A DNA stretch of 64,000 nucleotides from Sulfitobacter sp. JL08 (GTDB lineage: Bacteria; Pseudomonadota; Alphaproteobacteria; Rhodobacterales; Rhodobacteraceae). The stretch covers positions 1,550,001 to 1,614,000 of the forward strand of contig NZ_CP025815.1 of assembly GCF_003352045.1 (NCBI RefSeq). Reading direction: 5' to 3'. The number at the start of each line of letters is the position of its first letter. Within the stretch, counting starts at the first letter, position 1. The translations under genes were made by a program, and so were the position numbers. Below, one piece after another: positions 8,944 through 17,316 of the stretch. A model generated the notes under the pieces. It was not told the origin of the DNA. It saw only the letters and a list, made by a program, of their open reading frames with translations, and did no database searches.

Positions 8944-10188
8944 ATGACCCTGCAAACACCGATTACGGCAAACGAACGCGTTTACCCGATGCCCAAAGTA
9001 CCAGCCATCGCCATCTGTCTGGACGGTTGCGAGCCCGAATATCTGGACAAGGCGATTGCCGACGGATTGATGCCGACGCTGAAGCGGATGCGTGAAACCG
9101 GAACCGACCGTCTGGCCCATTCGGTGATCCCGTCCTTTACGAACCCCAACAACCTTTCGATTGCCACTGGCCGCCCGCCCGCCGTGCATGGCATCTGTGG
9201 AAATTACCTTTATGAACCGGAAACCGGGCAAGAGGTCATGATGAACGATGTGCGCTTCCTGCGCGCACCCACCGTGTTCAAAACCTTCTACGATGCCGGC
9301 GCGCGGGTGGCGATTGTCACTGCCAAGGACAAGCTGCGCGCGCTTCTGGGCGCGGGGCTGAAATTTGACGAAGACCGCGCCAAATGCTTTTCCGCCGAAA
9401 AATCCGACAGCACGACAGTGGCGGAACACGGGCAGGACAAGGCCAGCGCTTGGTTGGGCATGCCTCAGCCCGAAGTTTATTCCGCCGATCTGTCCGAGTT
9501 TGTGTTTGCCGCCGGCGTCAAGCTGCTGCGCGACTGGAAGCCGGACATCATGTACCTGACAACCACCGATTACGTGCAGCACAAATACGCCCCCGACGAT
9601 GCAGAGGCGAAATCGTTCTATGCGATGTTTGACAAGTATCTGACGGAACTGGATGCCATGGGCGCTGCCATTGTGGTCACCGCCGATCATGGAATGAAAC
9701 CCAAGCATCTGGCCGATGGATCGCCCGCAGTTGTTTATGTTCAGGATCTGCTGGACGATTGGCTGGGCAAGGAAGCCGCGCGCCTGATCCTGCCGATCAC
9801 CGACCCCTATGTGGTGCATCACGGCGCACTGGGATCATTCGCCACGGCCTATTTGCCGGACGGTGCGGATCAGGATGAAATTATCGCCAAATTGAAGGCG
9901 ACAAAGGGGATCACCCATGTGCTGACCAAGGCCGAAGCAGTCAAGCAGTTCGAACTGCCTGCCGACCGGATCGGTGACATTGTTCTGGTGTCGGGTGAAA
10001 ACATGACCATTGGCACATCAGCCGACCGCCACGATCTGGCCGCGCTGAATGAACCGTTGCGCAGCCATGGCGGGCTGACCGAACAAGAGGTGCCATTTAT
10101 CGTGAACCGTGTGATCGATCTGCCTTCGGCACCGCAACTGCGCAATTTTGATGCTTTCTTTTACGCCACCACAGCGGCGGCCCTTTGA
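8944..10188 (+). CDS. phnA: Phosphonoacetate hydrolase
   Basis: Zinc-dependent alkaline-phosphatase-superfamily hydrolase that cleaves phosphonoacetate to acetate and phosphate; 414 aa. The two-metal site is fully visible: D27, nucleophile T66 (SFTNPNN), D209 and H213 (TTDYVQH), D248 and H249 (TADHGM), and H375 (RSHGG). Each sits two positions before the corresponding residue I recall for the Sinorhizobium meliloti enzyme (D29, T68, D211, H215, D250, H251, H377). It starts 17 nt after phnW, so the C-P bond is broken here by the PhnA route and not by PhnX. Confidence 0.96.
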   Translation: MTLQTPITANERVYPMPKVPAIAICLDGCEPEYLDKAIADGLMPTLKRMRETGTDRLAHSVIPSFTNPNNLSIATGRPPAVHGICGNYLYEPETGQEVMMNDVRFLRAPTVFKTFYDAGARVAIVTAKDKLRALLGAGLKFDEDRAKCFSAEKSDSTTVAEHGQDKASAWLGMPQPEVYSADLSEFVFAAGVKLLRDWKPDIMYLTTTDYVQHKYAPDDAEAKSFYAMFDKYLTELDAMGAAIVVTADHGMKPKHLADGSPAVVYVQDLLDDWLGKEAARLILPITDPYVVHHGALGSFATAYLPDGADQDEIIAKLKATKGITHVLTKAEAVKQFELPADRIGDIVLVSGENMTIGTSADRHDLAALNEPLRSHGGLTEQEVPFIVNRVIDLPSAPQLRNFDAFFYATTAAAL

Positions 10189-10204
10189 TATGGACGGAGC
10201 GAAA

Positions 10205-11656
10205 ATGAACAAGAAGATCGAAATCCGCCACGAAGGTATGCGTATCGGCGGCGAAGTGGTGTTTACCGAAAACGTGGTGAACGTGCATTACCCCTATACG
10301 GATGAAATCGTTGGCACCGTGCCTGCCGGTTCCGCCGAACACGCCGCGCGCGCCTTTGATATTGCCGCTGCCTATAAACCCAAACTGACGCGCTATGAAC
10401 GCCAGCAAATCTTGTTTCGCGCCGGCGAACTGATCAGGGAACGGCGCGAGGAACTGGCCTATTGGCTGACGCTGGAACTGGGCATCTGCCAGCAACACGC
10501 GCTTTATGAAACCGGGCGCGCCTATGATGTGTTCACTCTGGCCGGGCAACTGGCCATTCTGGACGACGGAGAGATTTTTTCCTGCGATCTGACGCCGCAA
10601 GGCAAGGATCGCAAGATTTTCACCAAACGCGAACCGGTGGGCGTGATTTCGGCGATTACGCCGTTCAATCACCCGCTGAACATGGTCAGCCACAAAATCG
10701 CGCCCGCGATTGCCACCAACAATTGCGTGGTGTGCAAGCCAACCGAACTGACGCCGCTGACCGCCCTGTCACTGGCTGATATTCTCTATGATGCCGGCCT
10801 GCCGCCCGAAATGTTTCAGGTGGTCACCGGCAATCCGCAGGACATTGGCGAAGAGATGATCGTGAACGACCACATCGATATCATCACCTTTACCGGTGGC
10901 GTGCCGGTGGGCAAGCTGATCGCGTCCAAGGCGGGTTACAAGCGCACCGCGCTGGAACTGGGCGGGAACGATCCGCTGATCATTCTGAACGACCTGTCCG
11001 ATGCTGATCTGGACAAGGCCGCCACCATCGCCGTGGCGGGCGCCACCGGCAATTCGGGCCAGCGCTGCACGGCGGTAAAACGTATTCTGGTTCAGGAAAG
11101 CGTGGCAGACAGGTTTGTGCCTTTGGTGCTGGAAAAGGCCAAGGCGATCAAATTCGGCGATCCGATGGACCCGGATACGCAACTGGGCTGCGTGATCCAC
11201 GCGCAGGCCGCTGAAACCTTTGAACGCCGCGTCTTTGATGCGGAAAAGGCGGGCGCGAAAATCCTGTATCATCCGGGCCGTCAGGGTGCACTGCTGCCGC
11301 CGATTGTGGTGGATCACGTTCCCCATAACAGCGAACTGGTGATGGAAGAAACCTTTGGCCCCGTGGTGCCGATCGTGCGCGTGCCCGACAATGACGAAGA
11401 GGTGATGGCGATTTCCAACAGTACGGAATTCGGCCTGTCCTCGGGCGTGTGCACCAACGATCTGCACCGTGCGATTGCCTATGTAAACGGTCTGGATGTC
11501 GGCACCTGCAATATTTGGGAACAGCCCGGATACCGCATCGAAATGTCGCCCTTTGGCGGCATCAAGGACAGCGGCAACGGCGTCAAGGAAGGCGTGTTGG
11601 AAGCGATGAAGTTCTTCACCAACGTGAAGACCTATTCGTTGCCATGGCCGCGCTAG
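10205..11656 (+). CDS. phnY: Phosphonoacetaldehyde dehydrogenase
   Basis: Aldehyde dehydrogenase superfamily enzyme of 483 aa that oxidises phosphonoacetaldehyde to phosphonoacetate, the PhnA substrate. The ATG is preceded by GGACGGAG; further upstream in-frame starts fall inside phnA. General base E251 (ALELGGND) and catalytic C288 ([11 protein letters not shown]) are in place. The position between PhnA and PbfA genes separates it from generic aldehyde dehydrogenases. With PhnW and PhnA it completes the three-step AEP to acetate, phosphate and alanine pathway. Confidence 0.93.
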   Translation: MNKKIEIRHEGMRIGGEVVFTENVVNVHYPYTDEIVGTVPAGSAEHAARAFDIAAAYKPKLTRYERQQILFRAGELIRERREELAYWLTLELGICQQHALYETGRAYDVFTLAGQLAILDDGEIFSCDLTPQGKDRKIFTKREPVGVISAITPFNHPLNMVSHKIAPAIATNNCVVCKPTELTPLTALSLADILYDAGLPPEMFQVVTGNPQDIGEEMIVNDHIDIITFTGGVPVGKLIASKAGYKRTALELGGNDPLIILNDLSDADLDKAATIAVAGATGNSGQRCTAVKRILVQESVADRFVPLVLEKAKAIKFGDPMDPDTQLGCVIHAQAAETFERRVFDAEKAGAKILYHPGRQGALLPPIVVDHVPHNSELVMEETFGPVVPIVRVPDNDEEVMAISNSTEFGLSSGVCTNDLHRAIAYVNGLDVGTCNIWEQPGYRIEMSPFGGIKDSGNGVKEGVLEAMKFFTNVKTYSLPWPR

Positions 11657-11676
11657 ACACTGGATTTTCCCCAACT

Positions 11677-11706
11677 GGCGGGGGCATTCCCCCGCCGCTC
11701 ATTTTT
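11677..11706 (+). terminator. Terminator or attenuator between phnY and the pbfA-like gene
   Basis: A perfect 8-bp stem (GGCGGGGG / CCCCCGCC) with a CATT loop is followed after five bases by a run of five T. It could stop or reduce transcription before the next gene, whose start lies only 18 nt downstream. Confidence 0.65.
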
Positions 11707-11723
11707 CCGAACGGGACAAGCAT

Positions 11724-13082
11724 GTGAGCAAGCCGGCATTTCACACCGAAGGCGAATCCAATACGTCGGTCCTGCGCCAGCGCTGGCTGGATAAATCCAT
11801 CGGGCCAAACTCGGCGCCGCTGTTAAAACGCGATGCGGGTGCGTTTTTGCATCAAAGCCTGTCCAGCCCCTGCGTCAGCACCATCGCCAAGGCCGAAGGC
11901 ATCTGGATCGAAGACAAAGACGGGCGCAGGTACATGGATTTCCACGGAAATTCGGTACATCATATCGGTTATGGCCATCCGCGACTGGTGGCGGCCATCA
12001 AGGCGCAACTGGATGATCTGCCGTTTGCGCCGCGCCGGTTTACCTGCGATCCGGCGGTGGAACTTGCCGAAAAGCTGGCCGCGATCAGCCCCGGCGATTT
12101 GTCGAAATGCCTGTTTACCACCGGAGGGTCGGACGCCAACGAAGTTGCGTTGAAGATCGCGCGCGCCGCTACGGGGCGGTTCAAGACCGTGTCGTTCTGG
12201 GATGCGTTTCACGGGGCGGGGTTCGGTTCGGCCTCGGTCGGGGGCGAGGCAACGTTCAGGTCGCATATCGCGGGGCCGCTGGTGCCGGGGGCGGAACACG
12301 TGGCGCCTTTTGCCTGCTACCGCTGCCCTTACAACCACGCAGGGCCCGATGTGTGCGGACTGGCCTGCGCCAAAATGGTCGAATATGTTCTGGAACGCGA
12401 AGGCGACGTGGCGGCGGTGATCGCCGAACCAATGCGCGCCGTGCCTTATGTCCCGCCGCCCGGTTTCTGGAAAGCGGTGCGCGAGGCGTGCACGCGCCAC
12501 GGTGCATTGCTGATCCTGGATGAAATCCCGACGGGTCTGGGAAAGACCGGCAAAATGTTTGCCTTTGAGCATGATGAAATCCAGCCTGATATCGTCACCA
12601 TCGGCAAGGCGCTGGGGGGCGGTATCCTGCCAATTGCTGCCTGTATCACAACGCCTGCGCTGGATGTGTGCGGCGATTTCGCGATCGGCCACTACACCCA
12701 CGAAAAGAACCCGGTGACCAGCCGTGCCGCGCTGACCACCTTGCAGATCATCGAAGACGAAAATCTGGTAGAACGCTCTGCCGAACTTGGCGCCTATGCG
12801 ATGGAACGGTTGCAAACCGCACTGGCCGACTGCCCGATTGTGGGGGACATAAGGGGCAGGGGGCTGATGTTCGGGGTGGAAATCGTGACCAACCGCGAAA
12901 CCAAGGAACCGGGCCATGATCTGGCGGAACGGATCTATTATCAGTGCCTTGAGGCGGGATTGAGTTTCAAGATCAGTCAGGGCTGTGTGCTGACACTGTC
13001 TCCGCCACTGACCATTGCCCGTGACGATCTGGAACGGGCGATGGGTATCGTCGAGGCGGCGATCACCGGACAAACCGCTTGA
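11724..13082 (+). CDS. pbfA: PLP enzyme of the class III aminotransferase fold, probable (R)-1-hydroxy-2-aminoethylphosphonate ammonia-lyase (PbfA)
   Basis: 452 aa from a GTG start; the overlapping ATG two bases earlier runs straight into a stop. Class III aminotransferase fold: D266 in LLILDEIPTG binds the PLP ring and K295 in IGKALGGG is the Schiff-base lysine. Four cysteines (C198, C201, C211, C215) form a CxxC-N9-CxxxC cluster also seen in phospho-lyase-like relatives. PbfA converts (R)-1-hydroxy-AEP to phosphonoacetaldehyde and ammonia, feeding PhnY, and is known to occur in phnW-containing loci. The assignment rests on fold plus neighbours; a true transaminase is the alternative. Confidence 0.75.
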   Translation: MSKPAFHTEGESNTSVLRQRWLDKSIGPNSAPLLKRDAGAFLHQSLSSPCVSTIAKAEGIWIEDKDGRRYMDFHGNSVHHIGYGHPRLVAAIKAQLDDLPFAPRRFTCDPAVELAEKLAAISPGDLSKCLFTTGGSDANEVALKIARAATGRFKTVSFWDAFHGAGFGSASVGGEATFRSHIAGPLVPGAEHVAPFACYRCPYNHAGPDVCGLACAKMVEYVLEREGDVAAVIAEPMRAVPYVPPPGFWKAVREACTRHGALLILDEIPTGLGKTGKMFAFEHDEIQPDIVTIGKALGGGILPIAACITTPALDVCGDFAIGHYTHEKNPVTSRAALTTLQIIEDENLVERSAELGAYAMERLQTALADCPIVGDIRGRGLMFGVEIVTNRETKEPGHDLAERIYYQCLEAGLSFKISQGCVLTLSPPLTIARDDLERAMGIVEAAITGQTA

Positions 13083-13924
13083 GCGTTGCAACCTTTGGCA
13101 TCGTCCTGTTTGCGGCCTTTCTGCACGCCTTCTGGAATGCGGTGGTCAAGGGGGCGACGGACAAGACGATTGTTCTGGGCCTGATCGCACTTGGGCATGT
13201 GATCCCCGGAATTGCGATGGTCGCGTTTTCACCAGCCGTGTCGGGCGCAGCGATTCCGTTCATCATCGCGTCTACGGTGATCCACTGGGTTTATTACTAT
13301 CTGTTGAATGTCGCCTACCGTGTGGGCGATCTAAGCATGGTGTACCCGATTGCGCGCGGGCTTGCGCCGGTACTGATCGCGCTTGGGGCACAGGTATTTG
13401 TCGGTGAACGGTTGCCGCTGGTGGCGTGGGGCGGCATTTTCTGTGTGTCCTTGGGCATCATGGTGCTGACGCGTGGCGTGTTCCGCTCTGGCCTGCCGAT
13501 ATTGGGGTTGGCGGCGGCTGTGGGTACCGCGATGGCGATTGCTTCCTATTCCATTGTGGACGGTGTCGGTGTGCGCCTGTCAGGAAGCGTGCTGGGCTAT
13601 ATCGGGTGGCTGTTCGTCGCGGAAATCATCGTTGCCGTCTACATCTTTGCCAGCCGCCGCGACAGGGTGCGCGCGATGAGCCGGCAAACGATCGTTCTGG
13701 GAATTGCAGGTGGCGTTATTTCCGGGTTGGCTTATGCGCTGGTGCTTTACGCCAAGACGCTTGCACCGCTGGGCATCGTTTCGGCCTTGCGGGAAACATC
13801 GGTTATCTTTGCTGCGCTGATCGGAGTGGTCTGGTTCAAGGAAGGGCCGCGCCGTCCGCGATTGATCGCAGCCTGTGTCGTTGCGGCTGGCATCGTTCTG
13901 ATTGCGATTGCAGGACAGCGCTAA
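13079..13924 (+). CDS. EamA/DMT-family transporter
   Basis: Inner-membrane protein of 281 aa with about ten predicted helices arranged as two EamA repeats (roughly residues 3-135 and 148-280). The start is TTG, overlapping the stop of the pbfA-like gene (TTGA). No ATG or GTG lies nearby and the next in-frame Met falls inside a helix, so translation is probably coupled. The substrate is unknown; export of an amine, amino acid or phosphonate by-product is possible. It ends the AEP operon. Confidence 0.82.
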   Translation: MSVATFGIVLFAAFLHAFWNAVVKGATDKTIVLGLIALGHVIPGIAMVAFSPAVSGAAIPFIIASTVIHWVYYYLLNVAYRVGDLSMVYPIARGLAPVLIALGAQVFVGERLPLVAWGGIFCVSLGIMVLTRGVFRSGLPILGLAAAVGTAMAIASYSIVDGVGVRLSGSVLGYIGWLFVAEIIVAVYIFASRRDRVRAMSRQTIVLGIAGGVISGLAYALVLYAKTLAPLGIVSALRETSVIFAALIGVVWFKEGPRRPRLIAACVVAAGIVLIAIAGQR

Positions 13925-13936
13925 GGCGGTGTGGGA

Positions 13937-13990
13937 TTTTGTGCTAAATCTGCAATTTTCATTAAAAAACCACAATAAAACACAAAACCG
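13937..13990 (+). promoter_or_regulatory. Repeat-rich candidate operator before the DeoR gene
   Basis: Two tandem 10-bp units, CACAATAAAA and CACAAAACCG, start one helical turn apart at 13971 and 13981. An inverted copy, TTTTGTG, lies at 13937. The AT-rich block sits 50-100 bp before the DeoR start, where an autoregulatory site is expected. Inference from layout. Confidence 0.4.
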
Positions 13991-14040
13991 GATCGACTGC
14001 CCTGTCTGTTTGTGGCTTTATGGGTGTTTAAGGAGCCAAA

Positions 14041-14838
14041 ATGCCCAAACAACGCAATGATCGCTCGACCCATCGCGAGATTGAACTGCTTGATGCGTTG
14101 CGCCGCGTCGGTGGTTCCGCGCGGATCGCCAATCTGGCCGAGGTTCTGGGCGTGTCCGAAGAAACCATTCGCCGCACCTCCAAGGCGTTGGCCAAGGCCG
14201 ATCTGGTACGGCGCGTGCATGGCGGTGTGTTTCTGGCTAATGCCGAGGCGGAAAGCAGTGTGCTGTCACGTCTGGGGCAGCGATCAACGGAAAAACGCAA
14301 GATCGCGCAGGCTGCCGCCGATCTGATCCCGGATGGGGCCTGTGTGTTCCTCGATGTCGGATCGACGACGGCATTTGTTGCCAATGCGCTGCACAAGCAT
14401 CGCAAACTGACGGTTGTGACCAATTCGCTGAATGTGGCGCAGGCCATGCTGAACCAGAACGACAACAGGGTATTCTTGGCCGGTGGCGAATTGCGCCGGA
14501 CCGAACGGGGCGCGTTCGGCGCGGACACATCGGCATTTCTGCAAAAGTTCTATTTCGATTTTGCCGTTCTCAGCGTTGACGGGATTGATGCTAAAGGCGG
14601 GTTTTTCCTGCTGGGCGCGCAGGAGGCCGCGATTGCGCAGGATGTCGTGGCGCGCACCCGCCACTGTATCGTTGTCGCCGACCATCTGAAATTTGGCCAA
14701 AGCGCGCCGCTGATTGTGTGCCCGCCCGAACAGATCGACAGTTTCGTGACAGACCGACCGCTTGCGCCGGTCTATCGCAAGAAATTCAGTGAATGGGGCA
14801 TCAAAACTGTTCACGTGGACAAAAGTGCGTTGATGTAA
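14041..14838 (+). CDS. DeoR/GlpR-family transcriptional regulator
   Basis: 265 aa with an AAGGAG ribosome-binding site. The N-terminal winged HTH (about residues 8-60, IANLAEVLGVSEETIRR) precedes a DeoRC sensor domain of the ribose-5-phosphate-isomerase fold with the usual FLDVGSTTAF and FLAGGELRR segments. DeoR proteins mostly sense phosphorylated sugars or polyols. It shares one base with the next gene and heads a three-gene operon with a phosphatase and a phosphate transporter, which suggests control by a phosphorylated metabolite. Confidence 0.9.
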   Translation: MPKQRNDRSTHREIELLDALRRVGGSARIANLAEVLGVSEETIRRTSKALAKADLVRRVHGGVFLANAEAESSVLSRLGQRSTEKRKIAQAAADLIPDGACVFLDVGSTTAFVANALHKHRKLTVVTNSLNVAQAMLNQNDNRVFLAGGELRRTERGAFGADTSAFLQKFYFDFAVLSVDGIDAKGGFFLLGAQEAAIAQDVVARTRHCIVVADHLKFGQSAPLIVCPPEQIDSFVTDRPLAPVYRKKFSEWGIKTVHVDKSALM

Positions 14839-15614
14839 TGACAACAGATATCGTTAAAGATTGTACCGAAATTTCGGCCTTGGCATCGAAGGCCGCACTG
14901 GGGTTTTTCCGCAAGCAGATCGGTGTTGAATTCAAATCGGATGACAGCCCCGTCACCCATGCCGACAAGTCTGTCGAGGCGTTGGTGCGCGCGGAAATTG
15001 CACGACGCCATCCCGATCACGGCATTCTGGGCGAAGAGCACGGGCAAGAGAGGACAGACCATCCCGACCTTTGGGTCGTGGACCCGATCGACGGCACCAG
15101 ATCGTTTATCTCGGGGCATCCGCTGTTCGGGTTCCTGCTGGCCTATCTGCATGATGGCGCGCCGCAGGTTGGCGTGATCGCGATGCCGGCCTTGGATGAA
15201 ACCTATGTCGGAGCCAGCGGGCAGGGCGCCACGCTGAATGGGGCGCCGATCCGCGTGTCATCGCAAGCCATGCTGGATCATGCCATTATCTATATCAACG
15301 AAGGCGACAAGATATTCGCTGATCACCCCGATCTGTTCGCGGTGCTGATGCGTACGGGCAAGACAAGGCGCCTGTCCTATGATTGCTATCCGCATGCGCT
15401 GTTGGCTTCGGGGCACGTGGATGTCGTGTTGGATTACGATCTGAAGCCCTATGATTTTCTGGCCCTGCGCCCTGTGATCGAAGCCGCAGGTGGCTGCCTG
15501 ACCGACTGGCAGGGCAACATCCCGCGCGCCGATTATGAGGGCGCGATTGTCGCCAGTGCCACACCGGAGTTGCACGACCAGATGCTGACGCTACTGCGGG
15601 GCGCGCGGCCATGA
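14838..15614 (+). CDS. Inositol-monophosphatase-family phosphatase, HisN-like
   Basis: Mg-dependent phosphatase of 258 aa. Metal-site motifs are visible: GEEHG, DPIDGT (WVVDPIDGTRSF) and the C-terminal LKPYDFLALRPVIEAAGG, whose wording resembles HisN histidinol-phosphatases more than CysQ or SuhB. ATG overlaps the DeoR stop (TAATG); a longer upstream start would lie inside the DeoR gene. It is coupled on both sides, to the regulator and to a Na/Pi symporter. The substrate could be histidinol phosphate or another sugar or polyol phosphate; the operon gives no other histidine gene. Confidence 0.82.
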   Translation: MTTDIVKDCTEISALASKAALGFFRKQIGVEFKSDDSPVTHADKSVEALVRAEIARRHPDHGILGEEHGQERTDHPDLWVVDPIDGTRSFISGHPLFGFLLAYLHDGAPQVGVIAMPALDETYVGASGQGATLNGAPIRVSSQAMLDHAIIYINEGDKIFADHPDLFAVLMRTGKTRRLSYDCYPHALLASGHVDVVLDYDLKPYDFLALRPVIEAAGGCLTDWQGNIPRADYEGAIVASATPELHDQMLTLLRGARP

Positions 15615-17293
15615 CCATTCTCTGGTTTCTTGTGCATCTGGCGGGGGCAACCATGTTGTTGCTGTTTGCGGTGCGCATGGTGCGCACGGGCATCGAACGT
15701 GCCTTTGGGGCATCGTTCCGCCGTGCGGTGACGCAAACCCAGAACCCGCTTCGGTCTGCCGGAACGGGTGTCGTTCTGGCGATTGTCCTGCAAAGCTCTG
15801 CGGCTGTGGCCCTGCTGGTGTCGGGGTTTGCGGGCACTGGCACCATTCCGTTCGGTGCAGGGCTGGCGATGGTGTTGGGCGCCGATGTCGGTTCGGCCCT
15901 GCTGATCCAGGTGCTGTCCTTTGATCTGGAATGGCTGATGCCGATCCTGCTGGCGCTGGGGGGCGGTTTTTTCATCAAGTCCGAGGGGCGCAAGCTGAAA
16001 CAGGCGGGCAGGATCATCATGGGGATCGCGTTTATCCTGATTTCGCTGCGGTTCTTGCGCGAAACGATGGAGCCGATCCGCGACAGTGCTTTTCTGCCAT
16101 CGCTTGCCGGATATCTGGAGCGGGATTTTGTCACCGCCTTTATCGTCGGCGGCGCGCTGGCATTTGTCATGCATTCAAGCGTTGCGGTGATCCTGATGTG
16201 TGTCACCCTTGTTTCGATCGGGGCCATTCCGGTAGAGGCGGGCATTTCGCTGGTGCTGGGGGCCAATCTGGGCAGTGCGCTGATCCCTGTGTGGCTGACG
16301 CGGGGCATGTCGGCACTGTCACGCCGTATTCCGATGGCCAATCTGATGCTGCGCGGCAGCGGTGCCGTTATCGCGCTGCTGTTGGTGAACAAGCTGCCGG
16401 TCCTGCCGTATTTCGAAGATATCCGCCCGGCGCAAACGCTGGTCTATTTGCATATCCTGTTCAACATTGCCCTGTTGTGCGCCTTGCCGTTCTGCACGTT
16501 GCTGGCTGGCCCGCTGCAAAGGCTGCTGCCCGATCATGACCTGCAAACACAGGATGTCCTGAACCGCAATATCAGTGTGCTGGATAATTCCGTTCTGGAT
16601 CGCCCGCAACTGGCCTTGTCGACGATGAAGCGCGAAGTGTTGCGTATGGCCCAGGTGGTCGAAGGCATGATGCGCCCTGTCATGGATCTCTATTCGCATT
16701 ACGACAAGGATGTATCTTCGGCGATCAAGGCGCAGGACAGTATCGTGAACACGGCGCTGGATGATATCCGGCGTTACACCGCAGCAATGAATGCCGAAAA
16801 GATGCGCAAATACGATCAGAAACACGCGCGCGAACTGACCGAATATGCCATTGCGATTGAAACCGCCGGTGACATCATCGTCAAACGCCTGTTGCCGATG
16901 GCGCGCGAAAAGGCCGATCAGAGCATCCGGTTCTCCAAGGCAGGCGCGGACGAGCTGGAAACGATCCACGACCGCATCATGGCCAACATGGCGCTGGCAT
17001 CCAATGTGCTGATTTCAGACGATGTGGAAAGCGCGCGCCTGTTGCTGGAAGAGAAAAGCGAAATGACGCGGATGGAGCGCAAAAGCCGCAAGCGCCATCT
17101 GCAAAGGCTAAGCGCAGGCGCGCAAATCAGCTTTGAATCCAGCGATATCCATCTGGAAACCGTCAGTGCCCTGCGCGAATTCAACAGTCATATTTCCGCC
17201 GTGGCCTATCCGATCCTCTATCGCAACGGGCAATTGCTGGAAACGCGGCTTATTCAGGGTATCGGCAAGGAAGAGGTCGATGCCGACAGCTAG
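15611..17293 (+). CDS. Na+/phosphate cotransporter family protein with C-terminal PhoU-like domain
   Basis: 560 aa. The membrane half (about residues 1-310) contains two inverted Na/Pi-cotransport repeats, each with its signature: LQSSAAVALL near residue 61 and MHSSVAVILM near residue 187. The cytoplasmic C-terminal half (about 340-550) is helical and PhoU-like. It overlaps the phosphatase gene by 4 nt. NptA/YjbB proteins move phosphate with sodium and the bacterial ones can act as exporters. Placed next to a phosphonate locus, it may balance the phosphate that PhnA releases; this is inference. Confidence 0.88.
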   Translation: MTILWFLVHLAGATMLLLFAVRMVRTGIERAFGASFRRAVTQTQNPLRSAGTGVVLAIVLQSSAAVALLVSGFAGTGTIPFGAGLAMVLGADVGSALLIQVLSFDLEWLMPILLALGGGFFIKSEGRKLKQAGRIIMGIAFILISLRFLRETMEPIRDSAFLPSLAGYLERDFVTAFIVGGALAFVMHSSVAVILMCVTLVSIGAIPVEAGISLVLGANLGSALIPVWLTRGMSALSRRIPMANLMLRGSGAVIALLLVNKLPVLPYFEDIRPAQTLVYLHILFNIALLCALPFCTLLAGPLQRLLPDHDLQTQDVLNRNISVLDNSVLDRPQLALSTMKREVLRMAQVVEGMMRPVMDLYSHYDKDVSSAIKAQDSIVNTALDDIRRYTAAMNAEKMRKYDQKHARELTEYAIAIETAGDIIVKRLLPMAREKADQSIRFSKAGADELETIHDRIMANMALASNVLISDDVESARLLLEEKSEMTRMERKSRKRHLQRLSAGAQISFESSDIHLETVSALREFNSHISAVAYPILYRNGQLLETRLIQGIGKEEVDADS

Positions 17294-17316
17294 GCGCGGT
17301 GCCGTGCGGTGCTGAC

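Noticed and set aside
17294-17316. A terminator between the Na/Pi transporter and the convergent cls gene
   Set aside because: The 23-bp gap contains no stem with a T-run.
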